Source: Mycolicibacterium cosmeticum (GTDB lineage Bacteria > Actinomycetota > Actinomycetes > Mycobacteriales > Mycobacteriaceae). Taken from it: a stretch of DNA of 64,000 bases. Within the stretch, counting starts at the first letter, position 1. Each line of letters starts with the position of its first letter. The stretch is taken from assembly GCF_000613185.1 (NCBI RefSeq), contig NZ_CCBB010000003.1, forward strand, positions 744,001 to 808,000, written 5' to 3'. The translations under genes and the position numbers were made by a program. Below, in pieces: positions 25,009 through 32,919 of the stretch. The notes beneath the pieces are model-generated. The model had not been told where the DNA came from and made no database searches. It worked only from the letters and a program-made list of their open reading frames with translations.

Positions 25009-26022
25009 CTAGTTGCTGCCAATCGCTTGCTCGGCATGCGGCCGGCCCGGAGGAACATCGGGCCAGCCAGCTTCCAATGCGGTCTCGGCGCGGTCACCCA
25101 GTCGGGCCAGGCCCAAGCCCAGCAGGACCACCGCGCCGCCGAACGCCTGCATCGCGGTGACGGCTTCACCGAGGAACGCCCACGCGATGAGGATCGCGAA
25201 CAGCACCTCGGCCAGGCCGACGAGCGATGCGAACCGGGGACGGAGCCGGGCCACGCCGAAGATACCCAGCGTGTAGGCGATGGCGGTCGGGATGAGGGCC
25301 ATCGCGACGACCGGCAGGTACCACGGCAGCGTATGTCCGGCGACGACGGTGTCGTGGGTGGTGAACACCATCGGCAGCACTCCCGACGCGCCGAGGGCGG
25401 CTACCGCGACGGCTCCCACGATGAGCCCGCCGGCGGCCAGCGTGATGGGGTGCAGCCCGTCACCGTCGGCGGTGGCTTCATCGGACATCATGAAGTAGCA
25501 GGCGGCGCAGATCGCCGCGGCCAGACCCCAGGTCACCCCGACGGTGTTGATCCGGGCGCCGGCGAAGACGTCGAGCACCAGCATGATGCCGGTGATGGCC
25601 AGCGCGACGCCGGCGAGGGTGAGCCGGCCGGGCCGGCGTTTGGTGGTGGCCCACAACCAGCCCACGACCAGGACGGGTGCGGTGTACTCCAGCAGCAGGG
25701 CGACGCCGACCGACAGGTGCGCGACGGCGTTGTAGTAACACAGCTGGGCGCCGGCGATCGGGATCAGGCCGTAGGCGACGACGGTCTTGTGGTGAGCGAT
25801 CGCGTCGCGGATCCAGTCCGGTTTGATGAAACTCGCAAAGACGGCCATGGCCAGCGCGCCACCGGCGAGTCTTGCGGTGACCGCGGCGGTGGGCGTCCAA
25901 CCGGCCTCCATCAGGGCTTTGCCCAGCGGGCCGGACATCCCGAAGGTGAAGGCGGAGGCCACGGCGAACAGCATGCCGAGCCGGAACTGGCCGGTGTCGG
26001 CGCGCGTGTCGATCACGCTCAT
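25009..26022 (-). CDS. EamA/DMT-superfamily transporter
   Basis: Inner-membrane carrier of the drug/metabolite (EamA) superfamily, 337 aa, with about ten hydrophobic helices in two repeats: the first near FRLGMLFAVASAFTFGMSGPLGKALMEAGW and the second beginning near VTWGLAAAICAACYFMMSDEATADG. Export of an amino acid or metabolite is the usual role, but the substrate is unknown. ATG 26022 (MSVIDTR) has CGGGGGT upstream; ATG 26043 is an alternative. It is divergent from the CGNR regulator, with TCATGAC repeats between them. Confidence 0.87.
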   Translation of the reverse strand: MSVIDTRADTGQFRLGMLFAVASAFTFGMSGPLGKALMEAGWTPTAAVTARLAGGALAMAVFASFIKPDWIRDAIAHHKTVVAYGLIPIAGAQLCYYNAVAHLSVGVALLLEYTAPVLVVGWLWATTKRRPGRLTLAGVALAITGIMLVLDVFAGARINTVGVTWGLAAAICAACYFMMSDEATADGDGLHPITLAAGGLIVGAVAVAALGASGVLPMVFTTHDTVVAGHTLPWYLPVVAMALIPTAIAYTLGIFGVARLRPRFASLVGLAEVLFAILIAWAFLGEAVTAMQAFGGAVVLLGLGLARLGDRAETALEAGWPDVPPGRPHAEQAIGSN

Positions 26023-26039
26023 CGGAAACCCCCGAGCTG

Positions 26040-26114
26040 TCATGAGTAAAATATCGATTGGTCATGACGTTAGCGGGGACGGGAGTCAGGCGTCAAATGA
26101 TTTTCACTCATGAC
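26040..26114. promoter_or_regulatory. Three TCATGA(C) boxes in the DMT/CGNR divergent region
   Basis: TCATGA at 26040-26045, TCATGAC at 26062-26068 and TCATGAC at 26108-26114. The first two make an inverted repeat GTCATGA-N16-TCATGAC; the third is inside the first codons of the CGNR gene. The spacing (22 and 46 bp) puts the boxes close to two and four helical turns apart. They are a candidate binding array for the CGNR regulator. Confidence 0.4.
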
Positions 26115-26651
26115 ACGGAGCTCACGCTGCGGGCCGCGTGTGTCCTGATCAACAGCAACCGCGTCGACGGTGAACAACTCGGCGACACCCGCGCGTTGGA
26201 CGACTACCTCGACGGCTTCGGCTGGACCGGCCGGCGGGATCGGGACGCCGCCGAGCTGGCGTCGGTGCAACAGCTGCGTGAGCGGCTCGGCCGGATCTGG
26301 GCGTCCGCCGGCGACGAGGAACGCGTCGTGGGACAGGTCAATGCGCTGCTGGCGGACACCGATGCCGCACCCTGGCTGACCCGGCATCCGGAGATGCCGG
26401 AATGGCATCTGCACCTGGCGTCCATCCACGACCCGCTGTGGCAGCGGATGGGTGCCGAGATGGCGATGGCGCTGGCCGACCTCATCCGCGGTGGCGAACT
26501 GCGCCGGCTCAAGATCTGTGCGGCACCCGATTGTGACGCCGCATTGTTCGACCTGTCGCGCAACCGGTCCCGGATGTTCTGCGATACCGGCAACTGCGGG
26601 AACCGGCAGCACGTGGCGGCTTATCGAGAACGGCGGTCGAAGGACGGCTGA
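26097..26651 (+). CDS. CGNR zinc-finger (ABATE-domain) putative stress regulator
   Basis: A 184-residue protein with the N-terminal ABATE/DUF1470 domain (FTHDTELTLRAACVLINS and a helical middle) and a C-terminal CGNR zinc finger: LKICAAPDCDAALFDLSRNRSRMFCDTGNCGNRQHVAAYRERR, given here as CAAPDC...FCDTGNCGNR. Four cysteines are suited to zinc. Proteins of this kind are thought to regulate transcription, and it stands divergent from a DMT transporter it may control. ATG 26097 is chosen; upstream in-frame codons exist (ATG 26064). Its 3' end overlaps the convergent proline-rich gene by 31 bp. Confidence 0.8.
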   Translation: MIFTHDTELTLRAACVLINSNRVDGEQLGDTRALDDYLDGFGWTGRRDRDAAELASVQQLRERLGRIWASAGDEERVVGQVNALLADTDAAPWLTRHPEMPEWHLHLASIHDPLWQRMGAEMAMALADLIRGGELRRLKICAAPDCDAALFDLSRNRSRMFCDTGNCGNRQHVAAYRERRSKDG

Positions 26652-27370
26652 TCCAGTTGATCCCGGGGAACGGCCTGAATCTGCGGCGCGGCCGAACCCT
26701 CGTGGATTGGCGCCTGCGGCTCCAGATCCGGCGGGGCCTTGATCTGGCTGCCCTGTGGGTTGGGAGGCGCCTGTGGGATCGAGTGTGGCTTCGGGATGCC
26801 GGCCGGTGGGCGGCCGGCGTCCCACCACGTGGTCGTGGCGCCGGGGCCGCCGGCATCGGGCACCGTTGCACTGCTGTACAGCGATCGCGGTGGCGATGGG
26901 GCGTAACCGGTTGTCGCCGAAGGGATTTTCGAGGTGTAGGCCGATCCGGTGCGGTGAGCCGGGGCCGATGGCTGTGGTGACGTGGGGTACGTCGGCGCGG
27001 TGATTTGCGGCCCCTCGACCGGTGGAGGCACCGTTTCCTGTGCCGCGGGTGGGGGCGCGGTCGGGGCCGGGCCGGCCTGCTCCAGGTAGTGCCGCCACGC
27101 CTGCAGGGTGGAAAGCAGTTGCTGCGTGTAATCCATCGGCGGGGCCGGCGAATACGCCGGTGGTGGCGCGAGCGCGGGCGGTGCCGGCGGCATGGGGGGA
27201 ACCGGTGCCACCGTTGGTGGGGCTGGCAGGGGTGGCACGGCGGCGACGGGCCACTGGGCGGCGGGAGATACTCCGAAGCCCATCGTCGCCGAACTGGCCA
27301 TCTGTTCCAGGTATTGACGCCAGGCCTGCAGGTAGGCAAGCAGATTCGCGTCGAACCGTGGTGCTGTCAT
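26621..27370 (-). CDS. Proline-rich protein with two LQAWRxYLEQ repeats (last gene of terpenoid/shell operon)
   Basis: A 249-residue protein of no recognised family. Residues 10-24 (LLAYLQAWRQYLEQM) and 85-99 (LLSTLQAWRHYLEQA) are two copies of an amphipathic helix-like motif, each followed by long Pro/Ala-rich linkers (about 40-80 and 100-125). The C-terminal 125 residues are low-complexity, rich in Pro, Ser and Gln, and probably disordered. It overlaps the FAD oxidoreductase stop by ATGA, so it is coupled to that gene. By analogy with disordered cargo-loading segments of encapsulin systems it could be an adaptor or scaffold; this is inference. No signal peptide. Confidence 0.65.
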   Translation of the reverse strand: MTAPRFDANLLAYLQAWRQYLEQMASSATMGFGVSPAAQWPVAAVPPLPAPPTVAPVPPMPPAPPALAPPPAYSPAPPMDYTQQLLSTLQAWRHYLEQAGPAPTAPPPAAQETVPPPVEGPQITAPTYPTSPQPSAPAHRTGSAYTSKIPSATTGYAPSPPRSLYSSATVPDAGGPGATTTWWDAGRPPAGIPKPHSIPQAPPNPQGSQIKAPPDLEPQAPIHEGSAAPQIQAVPRDQLDQPSFDRRSR

Positions 27371-29607
27371 GTGTCGGCCTCCGGTATCTGGAACGGCGAT
27401 AGGGGACTTGTCGCGGGCGGCGGTGTGGGGGCATCGAGCGGATGCGGCAGCGACTCCGCGGCGAACCGCGAATCGAGTACCCGCAGGGGCCGGGCGTCGG
27501 CCGGCTCACGATTCTCGATATCGAAGATGTAGCAATAATCCCCGGCGGGGGTGGGCATCCGGATGGGACTCGACAAACCCTGGTCGAGAAAACCGTAAGG
27601 AAACCGCCAGTCCAAGGTGGTGTGTTCCCGGCGGTCGGCGCCATCGGATCCCACCCATACATAGTGATCCAGAATCGCGTTCACGGCATGGCGTCCCGAT
27701 TCGCAGGCCGCCTCCATGGAGGTCATCCGGGTGAAAGTCTTGGTCCAGGTGCCGGCGAACACCACGGAGTTGTGGTGCACCTGGTAACCGCCGTGCCGAG
27801 CCTGCCATACGTAACGCGACCGCAGGTCGTCGCACCACCAAGCCTCCGTCGGGCGGTAGGTCCAGGAGGTACCGTGCGGATTCCACGGGTAACCGCCGGG
27901 GCGATTGGGCCAATCGCCGATGATCGGCACCAGATAGGGGGTCTCGTTGCGAACGATGAGCCCGGTATCGGGCGAGGTGATCAGTCCTCGGTCCAGGGTG
28001 TACCACGCGGGCCACGGGATGATTTCTTCCGGCGAACCGCCCGCGTCGGTGGTCAGGGCGCCCACGATCTGGCGCCAGACCTCGGCGGCAAGTTCATCGG
28101 GCGTGCAGTCGCGGGCAGGCTTACCGTGACCTCGTTCGTCCACGAGTGCCTTTGACGGCGTGTTGAAATCACCGATGTCGACCGAGAGCACCGACACATA
28201 ACCGTCCCGGGCCAGACTGGGCCGCTTCTGCCACAGGCCATGCTGGTTGATCGATGACAGCGCCCACTCGGTGCCCGAGTAGTACATGTGCCCGCGGAGC
28301 AACTGGAACTCGGTGTCGAAGAAGAACTGGATCCCCGACAGCGTCTGGAAACGGTCCCACGGCAACCGGCCCATCTGATCCATCGCGTACGGGTCGCGCC
28401 GAGCGCTCGTCCGCGTGGTGCCGGGCTGTAGCGGTCCGTCGGGCGGGGGCACCGACGTGGCGAATCCGTCGAGGCCGGCGACGGTGCCCCCGGTGCCTGC
28501 CGCGCGTAGGGCCGCGGTGATCCGCTCCGCGGTCGGGGCGTCGACGGCCACCACGGTGTAATCCGGGGTGACCCGCGTGCCGTCGGCGAACGTCACCCGG
28601 ACCCGCGGGCGTAGATGCGGCGGCTGGTCCGGGTCGACGACCGGTGGATCCAGGCATTCGGCGGCCGCGCGGACGAACCGCACCCCGAGCTGAACCAGGT
28701 GCCGGTACCAGTGATCGAACCAGGATTCGGTGGTCGGCCCGTTGAGCACACCGTCGGCTTTGTTGTCGCGCCGGTCCATCTGCAACTGCAACTGCAGGTA
28801 CGTCGTGAGATTTGTGCGGGCGTCACCCCACCGGGAATCGAAAGCTGCCAGCACCCTGGGCATCTCGAGTAGCAGCGCATCGAATCGTGGCGTGTAGTAG
28901 AACCGGCGGGTTCCGTCGGCCTCCCGGCCGACGAAGTAGTCGTAGGCAGACATATTCTGCAATTCGGTCGCCCGGCGGACCGGGCTGGTGACCAGGTAGC
29001 GCAGTAACCGGCCGATGAAGGTCTGCACATCGGCGGCGGTGAAACCCAGACCGGTGAGTTGCCCTGCCACGCTGAGGAACTCGGCCAGGCTGCGCGGCGC
29101 CTCACGCGGAAAGACCAGCGAAGGTTTGCCGGCCACCGTCGTGCCCTGGGTGACCACGCGCCGGACGTTGTCCAGAACGGTGCGTGACGTCGGCACCCAA
29201 TGCTCGGCACCGGCCGAACCGACCCGGTCATAGATCGGGATGCGGTTGAACAGGTCCCAGGTGTGCAGATAGTAGGCAGGGAAGAAACGGAACCCGTGCT
29301 CACCCGCCACCGCCAGGCCGGGTGCCGGCGGTTGGCCACGTCGGCCGGGGAAGGGGCGTAGTTCACCGTGAGATCCCTTGTGCGGTCCCACCTTCGCGAA
29401 CTGTGACGCAGCCAGACCGCCCAGCTTGACCGGTGGGTGGCCGGATTGCAGGTCGGCGCGCTCATCGGCACGCGCCTCGTAGACGGTGACCGCGAAGCCT
29501 CGTTCGGCGAGCTCTTGGGCCGCGGTCAGGCCGGCGATACCCGCTCCCAATACCGCCACCGTGGGCGGCCGGCGCTGGGCCGCAGGCGGGATGATCGGCG
29601 GGTTCAC
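27367..29607 (-). CDS. Large FAD-dependent oxidoreductase (amine oxidase / carotenoid desaturase-like)
   Basis: A 746-residue flavoprotein. The N-terminal Rossmann motif is VAVLGAGIAGLTAAQELAERG (GAGIAG at 21-26) with E44 for the ribose. A C-terminal flavin-contact segment is VVFAGTWTKTFTRMTSMEAACESGRHAVN. It recalls squalene/phytoene desaturase-like and hydroxysqualene dehydroxylase enzymes but is far longer than the roughly 500-residue norm. Both ends are proline-rich (MNPPIIPPAAQRRPP, and TPPPATSPLSPFQ). It overlaps both neighbours by 4 bp in a minus-strand operon with a GGPP-type synthase and a CrtC-like protein, so an isoprenoid or lipid hydrocarbon substrate is likely. Confidence 0.75.
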   Translation of the reverse strand: MNPPIIPPAAQRRPPTVAVLGAGIAGLTAAQELAERGFAVTVYEARADERADLQSGHPPVKLGGLAASQFAKVGPHKGSHGELRPFPGRRGQPPAPGLAVAGEHGFRFFPAYYLHTWDLFNRIPIYDRVGSAGAEHWVPTSRTVLDNVRRVVTQGTTVAGKPSLVFPREAPRSLAEFLSVAGQLTGLGFTAADVQTFIGRLLRYLVTSPVRRATELQNMSAYDYFVGREADGTRRFYYTPRFDALLLEMPRVLAAFDSRWGDARTNLTTYLQLQLQMDRRDNKADGVLNGPTTESWFDHWYRHLVQLGVRFVRAAAECLDPPVVDPDQPPHLRPRVRVTFADGTRVTPDYTVVAVDAPTAERITAALRAAGTGGTVAGLDGFATSVPPPDGPLQPGTTRTSARRDPYAMDQMGRLPWDRFQTLSGIQFFFDTEFQLLRGHMYYSGTEWALSSINQHGLWQKRPSLARDGYVSVLSVDIGDFNTPSKALVDERGHGKPARDCTPDELAAEVWRQIVGALTTDAGGSPEEIIPWPAWYTLDRGLITSPDTGLIVRNETPYLVPIIGDWPNRPGGYPWNPHGTSWTYRPTEAWWCDDLRSRYVWQARHGGYQVHHNSVVFAGTWTKTFTRMTSMEAACESGRHAVNAILDHYVWVGSDGADRREHTTLDWRFPYGFLDQGLSSPIRMPTPAGDYCYIFDIENREPADARPLRVLDSRFAAESLPHPLDAPTPPPATSPLSPFQIPEADT

Positions 29608-30005
29608 GGCACGCCTGCCCGTAGGGCCGACAGCAGCGCCGGCTGGGACGGGGCCCGCACCGCCGCATGCACGTACGCCCGCATGGTGTCGTGCGCGCGC
29701 AGGACGTCCTCCAGACTGCCGCGGACCGCAACCGCGCCGCCCTCCACGGCCTCGTCGAGGGTGATCGCGGCGTCGAGGACATCGAGGATGCCCGCTCGGG
29801 TGGTGACAACCCGGGTCCCCGCGCGGTCGTCACCACCGCACACTTGCAGCCGTCGGCCGCCCCGCAGCGAGAAACGTTCGCCATCCACTGCCAGGTCGAC
29901 CACCAGCGGCCCCAGGGTGCGCAACACCAGCCGATAACTGTCGGGAACCTCGTCCGCAAGATGGTCGACCGACTGCCGCAGCAAGGACGAAACGGCCTCA
30001 GCCAT
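29604..30005 (-). CDS. SCP2-like lipid-binding protein
   Basis: A 133-residue protein whose pattern VDLAVDGERFSLRGG, TRAGILDVLDAAITLDEAVEGGAVAVRGSLEDVLRAHDTMRAYVHAAVRA fits a sterol-carrier-protein 2-like fold; these domains hold hydrophobic ligands. Assignment is by pattern only. The start is ATG 30005, which overlaps the upstream CrtC-like gene by 8 bp, and its stop overlaps the next gene by 4 bp. In an isoprenoid operon it could shuttle or present a hydrophobic intermediate. Confidence 0.55.
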   Translation of the reverse strand: MAEAVSSLLRQSVDHLADEVPDSYRLVLRTLGPLVVDLAVDGERFSLRGGRRLQVCGGDDRAGTRVVTTRAGILDVLDAAITLDEAVEGGAVAVRGSLEDVLRAHDTMRAYVHAAVRAPSQPALLSALRAGVP

Positions 30006-31020
30006 GGAGGAACTCGAATACACCTGTGCCGGCGAAGTCGATACCCTCACCGTTGATCGAACCGGTCATCGTGGCGGTCCCGCTGGATTCGCACAGCACC
30101 GTGGTGCCGTCCAGGGTCAGTTCACTAGGCTGTGCCAGCCGGGCATAGGACTCGGGGAAGAAGCGGGCGCACACGATGTCCCCGGAGTGCGCCGCGGTGA
30201 CCTCCACGGTCGCCGGGACCCCGGGCACGTCACCGTCCAGCAGGAGCCGCATCGGCGCCGGCAGGGTGCAGTCGGGCGGGCGGGCGAGCACCCCGGAGGT
30301 CCGGACCTGGACCGACGCGTGCCGGAAGATGGCCGCCGGTTCGTCGTGATGCCAGACGTACAGCGCCTGGGACAGATACCGCAGGCGCCGTTTGTCGGTC
30401 ATCCGCAGGTACACCAGTGACCACGGATCGCTGGATTCGCGTGGCAGTACGGTGCCCCACTCCCAGCCGAAGTCGTCACCCCACCAGAACCGGCCCCAGT
30501 TGTGGTCGTGGTAGGCGACATCGCCATCGAATCGGTGCTCCCGCCCACGCATCCGGATCCAGCCCGTGGCGTGCAAGCGCGGCACGAACAACCAGTTCAA
30601 CCGTCCGGCCCCGACCGGCTGGTTGTTCACCACGAACGGCCGGCTCACCGACACGAAGTCCAGTTCGCCGTGAACGCCGTGTGCGGGGAGGTCCACGATC
30701 ACCCGATAGCCCTCCGGCCGCACCAGCATCCGATTGCCGCCGATCGCCAGGTCCCCGAGGGTCGCGGAGATGTCGACGTCCCCTTCGTCGAATCGGGCGA
30801 TCTCACCGTGCCAACGGTCCTCGTGGCCGATCACGATCATCCTGGGCACCAGCCGGAAACCGCCCTGTGCGGTGGTCTGGTTGTTCAGGCTGAAGTTGAT
30901 CAACAGCCGGAAACCGTTGGCATGAACCACGAAGTGATGCCATTCCTTGAAACCATCGGGTTCGGCGGTACCCAGCATCGGTGTCCGCATGAAGTCGCTT
31001 GCCGCCAATGACGCCGTCAT
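29998..31020 (-). CDS. CrtC/AttH-like (carotenoid hydratase / lipocalin-type) protein
   Basis: A 340-residue protein with the hydroxyneurosporene synthase/AttH signature YHDHNWGRFWWGDDFGWEWG (residues 170-189), split here by family into YHDHNWG (170-176). CrtC proteins hydrate carotenoid ends; the wider fold (two lipocalin-like barrels) also includes tocopherol cyclase-like and Diels-Alderase-type members. Start ATG 31020 overlaps the previous stop as ATGA. Its position in an operon with a GGPP-type synthase and an FAD oxidoreductase supports an isoprenoid substrate. There is no phytoene synthase gene in the window, so carotenoid synthesis itself is not shown. Confidence 0.72.
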   Translation of the reverse strand: MTASLAASDFMRTPMLGTAEPDGFKEWHHFVVHANGFRLLINFSLNNQTTAQGGFRLVPRMIVIGHEDRWHGEIARFDEGDVDISATLGDLAIGGNRMLVRPEGYRVIVDLPAHGVHGELDFVSVSRPFVVNNQPVGAGRLNWLFVPRLHATGWIRMRGREHRFDGDVAYHDHNWGRFWWGDDFGWEWGTVLPRESSDPWSLVYLRMTDKRRLRYLSQALYVWHHDEPAAIFRHASVQVRTSGVLARPPDCTLPAPMRLLLDGDVPGVPATVEVTAAHSGDIVCARFFPESYARLAQPSELTLDGTTVLCESSGTATMTGSINGEGIDFAGTGVFEFLHG

Positions 31021-31283
31021 CGCAGCCACCGCCCGGAGTCCGGATACGCGGCGCCCTCGGATGTGGTCACCGTGCCGGCCCGCGATGCGGCCAGCTGTTC
31101 GACCCTGGCAGCCATACCGGCGACGCCGAGCAACAGGTGGACGAAGTCGTCGGCATCGCTCGCGGTGGCCCCGGTTTCGGCTGCCAGCGAGTGAACCAAT
31201 CGGCCGAGTCCGGCCAAGCCCACCAGGTAGTCGATGAAGGTGCTCGCCTCGGCCAGCGCCGGTTGCGGGTCGGTGAGACTCAT
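31017..31283 (-). CDS. Small helical protein of unknown function (terpenoid/shell operon)
   Basis: An 88-residue protein, no family recognised. It begins MSLTDPQPALAEASTFIDYL and has two mildly hydrophobic helices, YLVGLAGLGRLVHSLA and DDFVHLLLGVAGMAARVEQLA, that could pack together. The C-terminus SEGAAYPDSGRWLR is polar. Both start and stop overlap neighbours by four bases, so it belongs to the eight-gene operon. It may be a structural partner or membrane-proximal adaptor; no function is evident. Confidence 0.6.
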   Translation of the reverse strand: MSLTDPQPALAEASTFIDYLVGLAGLGRLVHSLAAETGATASDADDFVHLLLGVAGMAARVEQLAASRAGTVTTSEGAAYPDSGRWLR

Positions 31284-31738
31284 GCGAATCCTTCCGGCCG
31301 GAAACGGGCGAGCAGGGAGTCGTCGAGGCCGTGCCCGACGATCGCGTCGGTCAGCAACTCCGACCACGCCGGCGGAGTGGTGTCGGGATGGCTCGGGCCG
31401 TCAAGCACGTTGAGGCTCACCGTTTCCCAGATGCGCCGCAGGTTCTCGACGGCCTCGGATGCGGCCAGTGCGTCCCGCAGCCGGGCACCTTCGGGGGTGC
31501 GCGCATACCTGGCGCCTTCGGCGATCAGGATGTCGTGCACCCGTCGTGCGGCGGCTGGGTTCCCCAGCACGGCTCGGCGCGCACCCCTGAGCAGCTCGAA
31601 CACCGCCCGCTCGGGTCCGCCGGAGGCTGGGTCGGGGGCGGGAAGTAATTGCGGGGCACCATGTTCGACGAGATCGAGGGTCGCCTCCCTGATCCGTTCC
31701 AACTCGGTGAGCATGCCCACCAGCACCTCGGGGGTCAT
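31280..31738 (-). CDS. Helical protein of unknown function (terpenoid/shell operon)
   Basis: A 152-residue, mostly helical protein with no recognised family: MTPEVLVGMLTELERIREATLDLVEHG, VFELLRGARRAVLGNPAAARRVHDILIAEGARYARTPEGARLRDALAASEAVENLRRIWETVSLNVL (in pieces), then a C-terminal DAIVGHGLDDSLLARFRPEGFA. No signal peptide or cysteines. It is coupled by ATGA overlaps to the prenyl synthase upstream and the 88-residue protein downstream. Confidence 0.6.
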   Translation of the reverse strand: MTPEVLVGMLTELERIREATLDLVEHGAPQLLPAPDPASGGPERAVFELLRGARRAVLGNPAAARRVHDILIAEGARYARTPEGARLRDALAASEAVENLRRIWETVSLNVLDGPSHPDTTPPAWSELLTDAIVGHGLDDSLLARFRPEGFA

Positions 31739-32919
31739 CGGGTTCGCCCATGCACGTAGTCGATCAGGCTGGCCAGCATCTCCCGATGCTTGCTGGCGGG
31801 CAGCCAGTCCAGCCCGGCCAGCACCGCGGCCGCCGCCCTCGCGTGCCCGGCAGCGACATCTCGGGCGTGCGTGAGCGAGCCGACCCGCTGCATCAGCGCG
31901 AACAACCAGCGGACGTCGTCGAGCCGCTTGGGCTCCGAATGCTGTTGCCGGTGAAGGTGACCGATGATCTCAGCCCGTCCGCTGTGTGACAGCTCCCCAC
32001 GCCGGGTGAGCCGCTCCAGCACGTCGGCGAGGCTGAACCCGTCGTCGATGCCGGGGCGTCGGCGGGCCAGGATCTCCACGGCACGGTCGCGTTCCTCGGC
32101 CGTCGCGTTACGCAGGGCATGCAGCAGCATCAGCGTGCGCTTGCCCTCCCACAGGTCGCCACCGATCTCTTTGCCGTAGTCCTGCGGGTCGGCGCGCAGG
32201 TTCAGCAGGTCGTCGGTGATCTGGAAGGCCGCCCCGATGTGCCGGCCCAGCGCTTCCAGCGGGGCGAGTCGCTCGGTGTCGGCGCCGGCCGCCAAGGCGC
32301 CGGCCTGCAGCGGCGTGATGAACGAGTACCAGCTGGTCTTGAGTTCGACCATGGTGAGATAGTCGGCGTCGTCGAGTTGCCATGCATTGGATTTCACCCA
32401 CTCCAGCTCGAGGGCCTGGCCGTCGACGGTCTGCCTGGTCATGTGGGCCACCGCACGCAGTATGCGCAGCGCGGGACCGAGCCCGACACGCTCCACATTG
32501 TCCAGCAACGGTTGCAGGGTGAGCGAGAGCATCGCGTCACCCACGTTCACGGCGATCGGGACGCCGTGATCGATGTGCAGGGTGGGCTTCCCACGGCGCC
32601 ACCACGATTCGTCCTCGATGTCGTCGTGGATGAGGAAGGCGTTGTGATAGAGCTCCAGGGTGGCGGCGGTCGGGAGCACCGCGTCGAGGTGGCCGCCCAG
32701 GCCGAGACAGATCGCGATGCTCAGGGCCGGTCGCAGGGCCTTGCCGCCGCGTAGTGGGTAGTCGAGGATCAGCTCGTGCAGGCTGCTGGTGCCGTGCCGG
32801 CCGGCACCGTAGAGCCGCTCGATCTCACCGTCGCAGGCTTCCTTGCACTGCGCGAGGTAGTGCTCCAGCGGATCGGGGGCCGCTGGGACCGAAGGCGTTT
32901 CGGGTGCGGCCGTGGTCAT
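31735..32919 (-). CDS. Polyprenyl diphosphate synthase (geranylgeranyl diphosphate synthase type)
   Basis: A 394-residue trans-isoprenyl diphosphate synthase. The first aspartate-rich motif is HDDIED (D99, D100, D103) with RGGKALRP (GGK/R) at 57-64. The second motif is ITDDLLNLRAD (D236, D237), where the canonical DDxxD ends in N. Residues near K194-T195 (VELKTSW) and QALELEW are also standard. It should elongate allylic diphosphates with isopentenyl diphosphate, giving a C20 product at a guess; chain length is not decided by reading. It is second in the operon, its ATG overlapping the stop of the capsid-like gene (TAATG). Confidence 0.9.
   Translation of the reverse strand: MTTAAPETPSVPAAPDPLEHYLAQCKEACDGEIERLYGAGRHGTSSLHELILDYPLRGGKALRPALSIAICLGLGGHLDAVLPTAATLELYHNAFLIHDDIEDESWWRRGKPTLHIDHGVPIAVNVGDAMLSLTLQPLLDNVERVGLGPALRILRAVAHMTRQTVDGQALELEWVKSNAWQLDDADYLTMVELKTSWYSFITPLQAGALAAGADTERLAPLEALGRHIGAAFQITDDLLNLRADPQDYGKEIGGDLWEGKRTLMLLHALRNATAEERDRAVEILARRRPGIDDGFSLADVLERLTRRGELSHSGRAEIIGHLHRQQHSEPKRLDDVRWLFALMQRVGSLTHARDVAAGHARAAAAVLAGLDWLPASKHREMLASLIDYVHGRTR

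Noticed and set aside
31735..32919. Prenyl synthase considered as possibly inactive because the second motif ends in N (DDLLN)
   Set aside because: The two metal-binding aspartates and the first motif are intact; variants at the last position occur in active short-chain enzymes.
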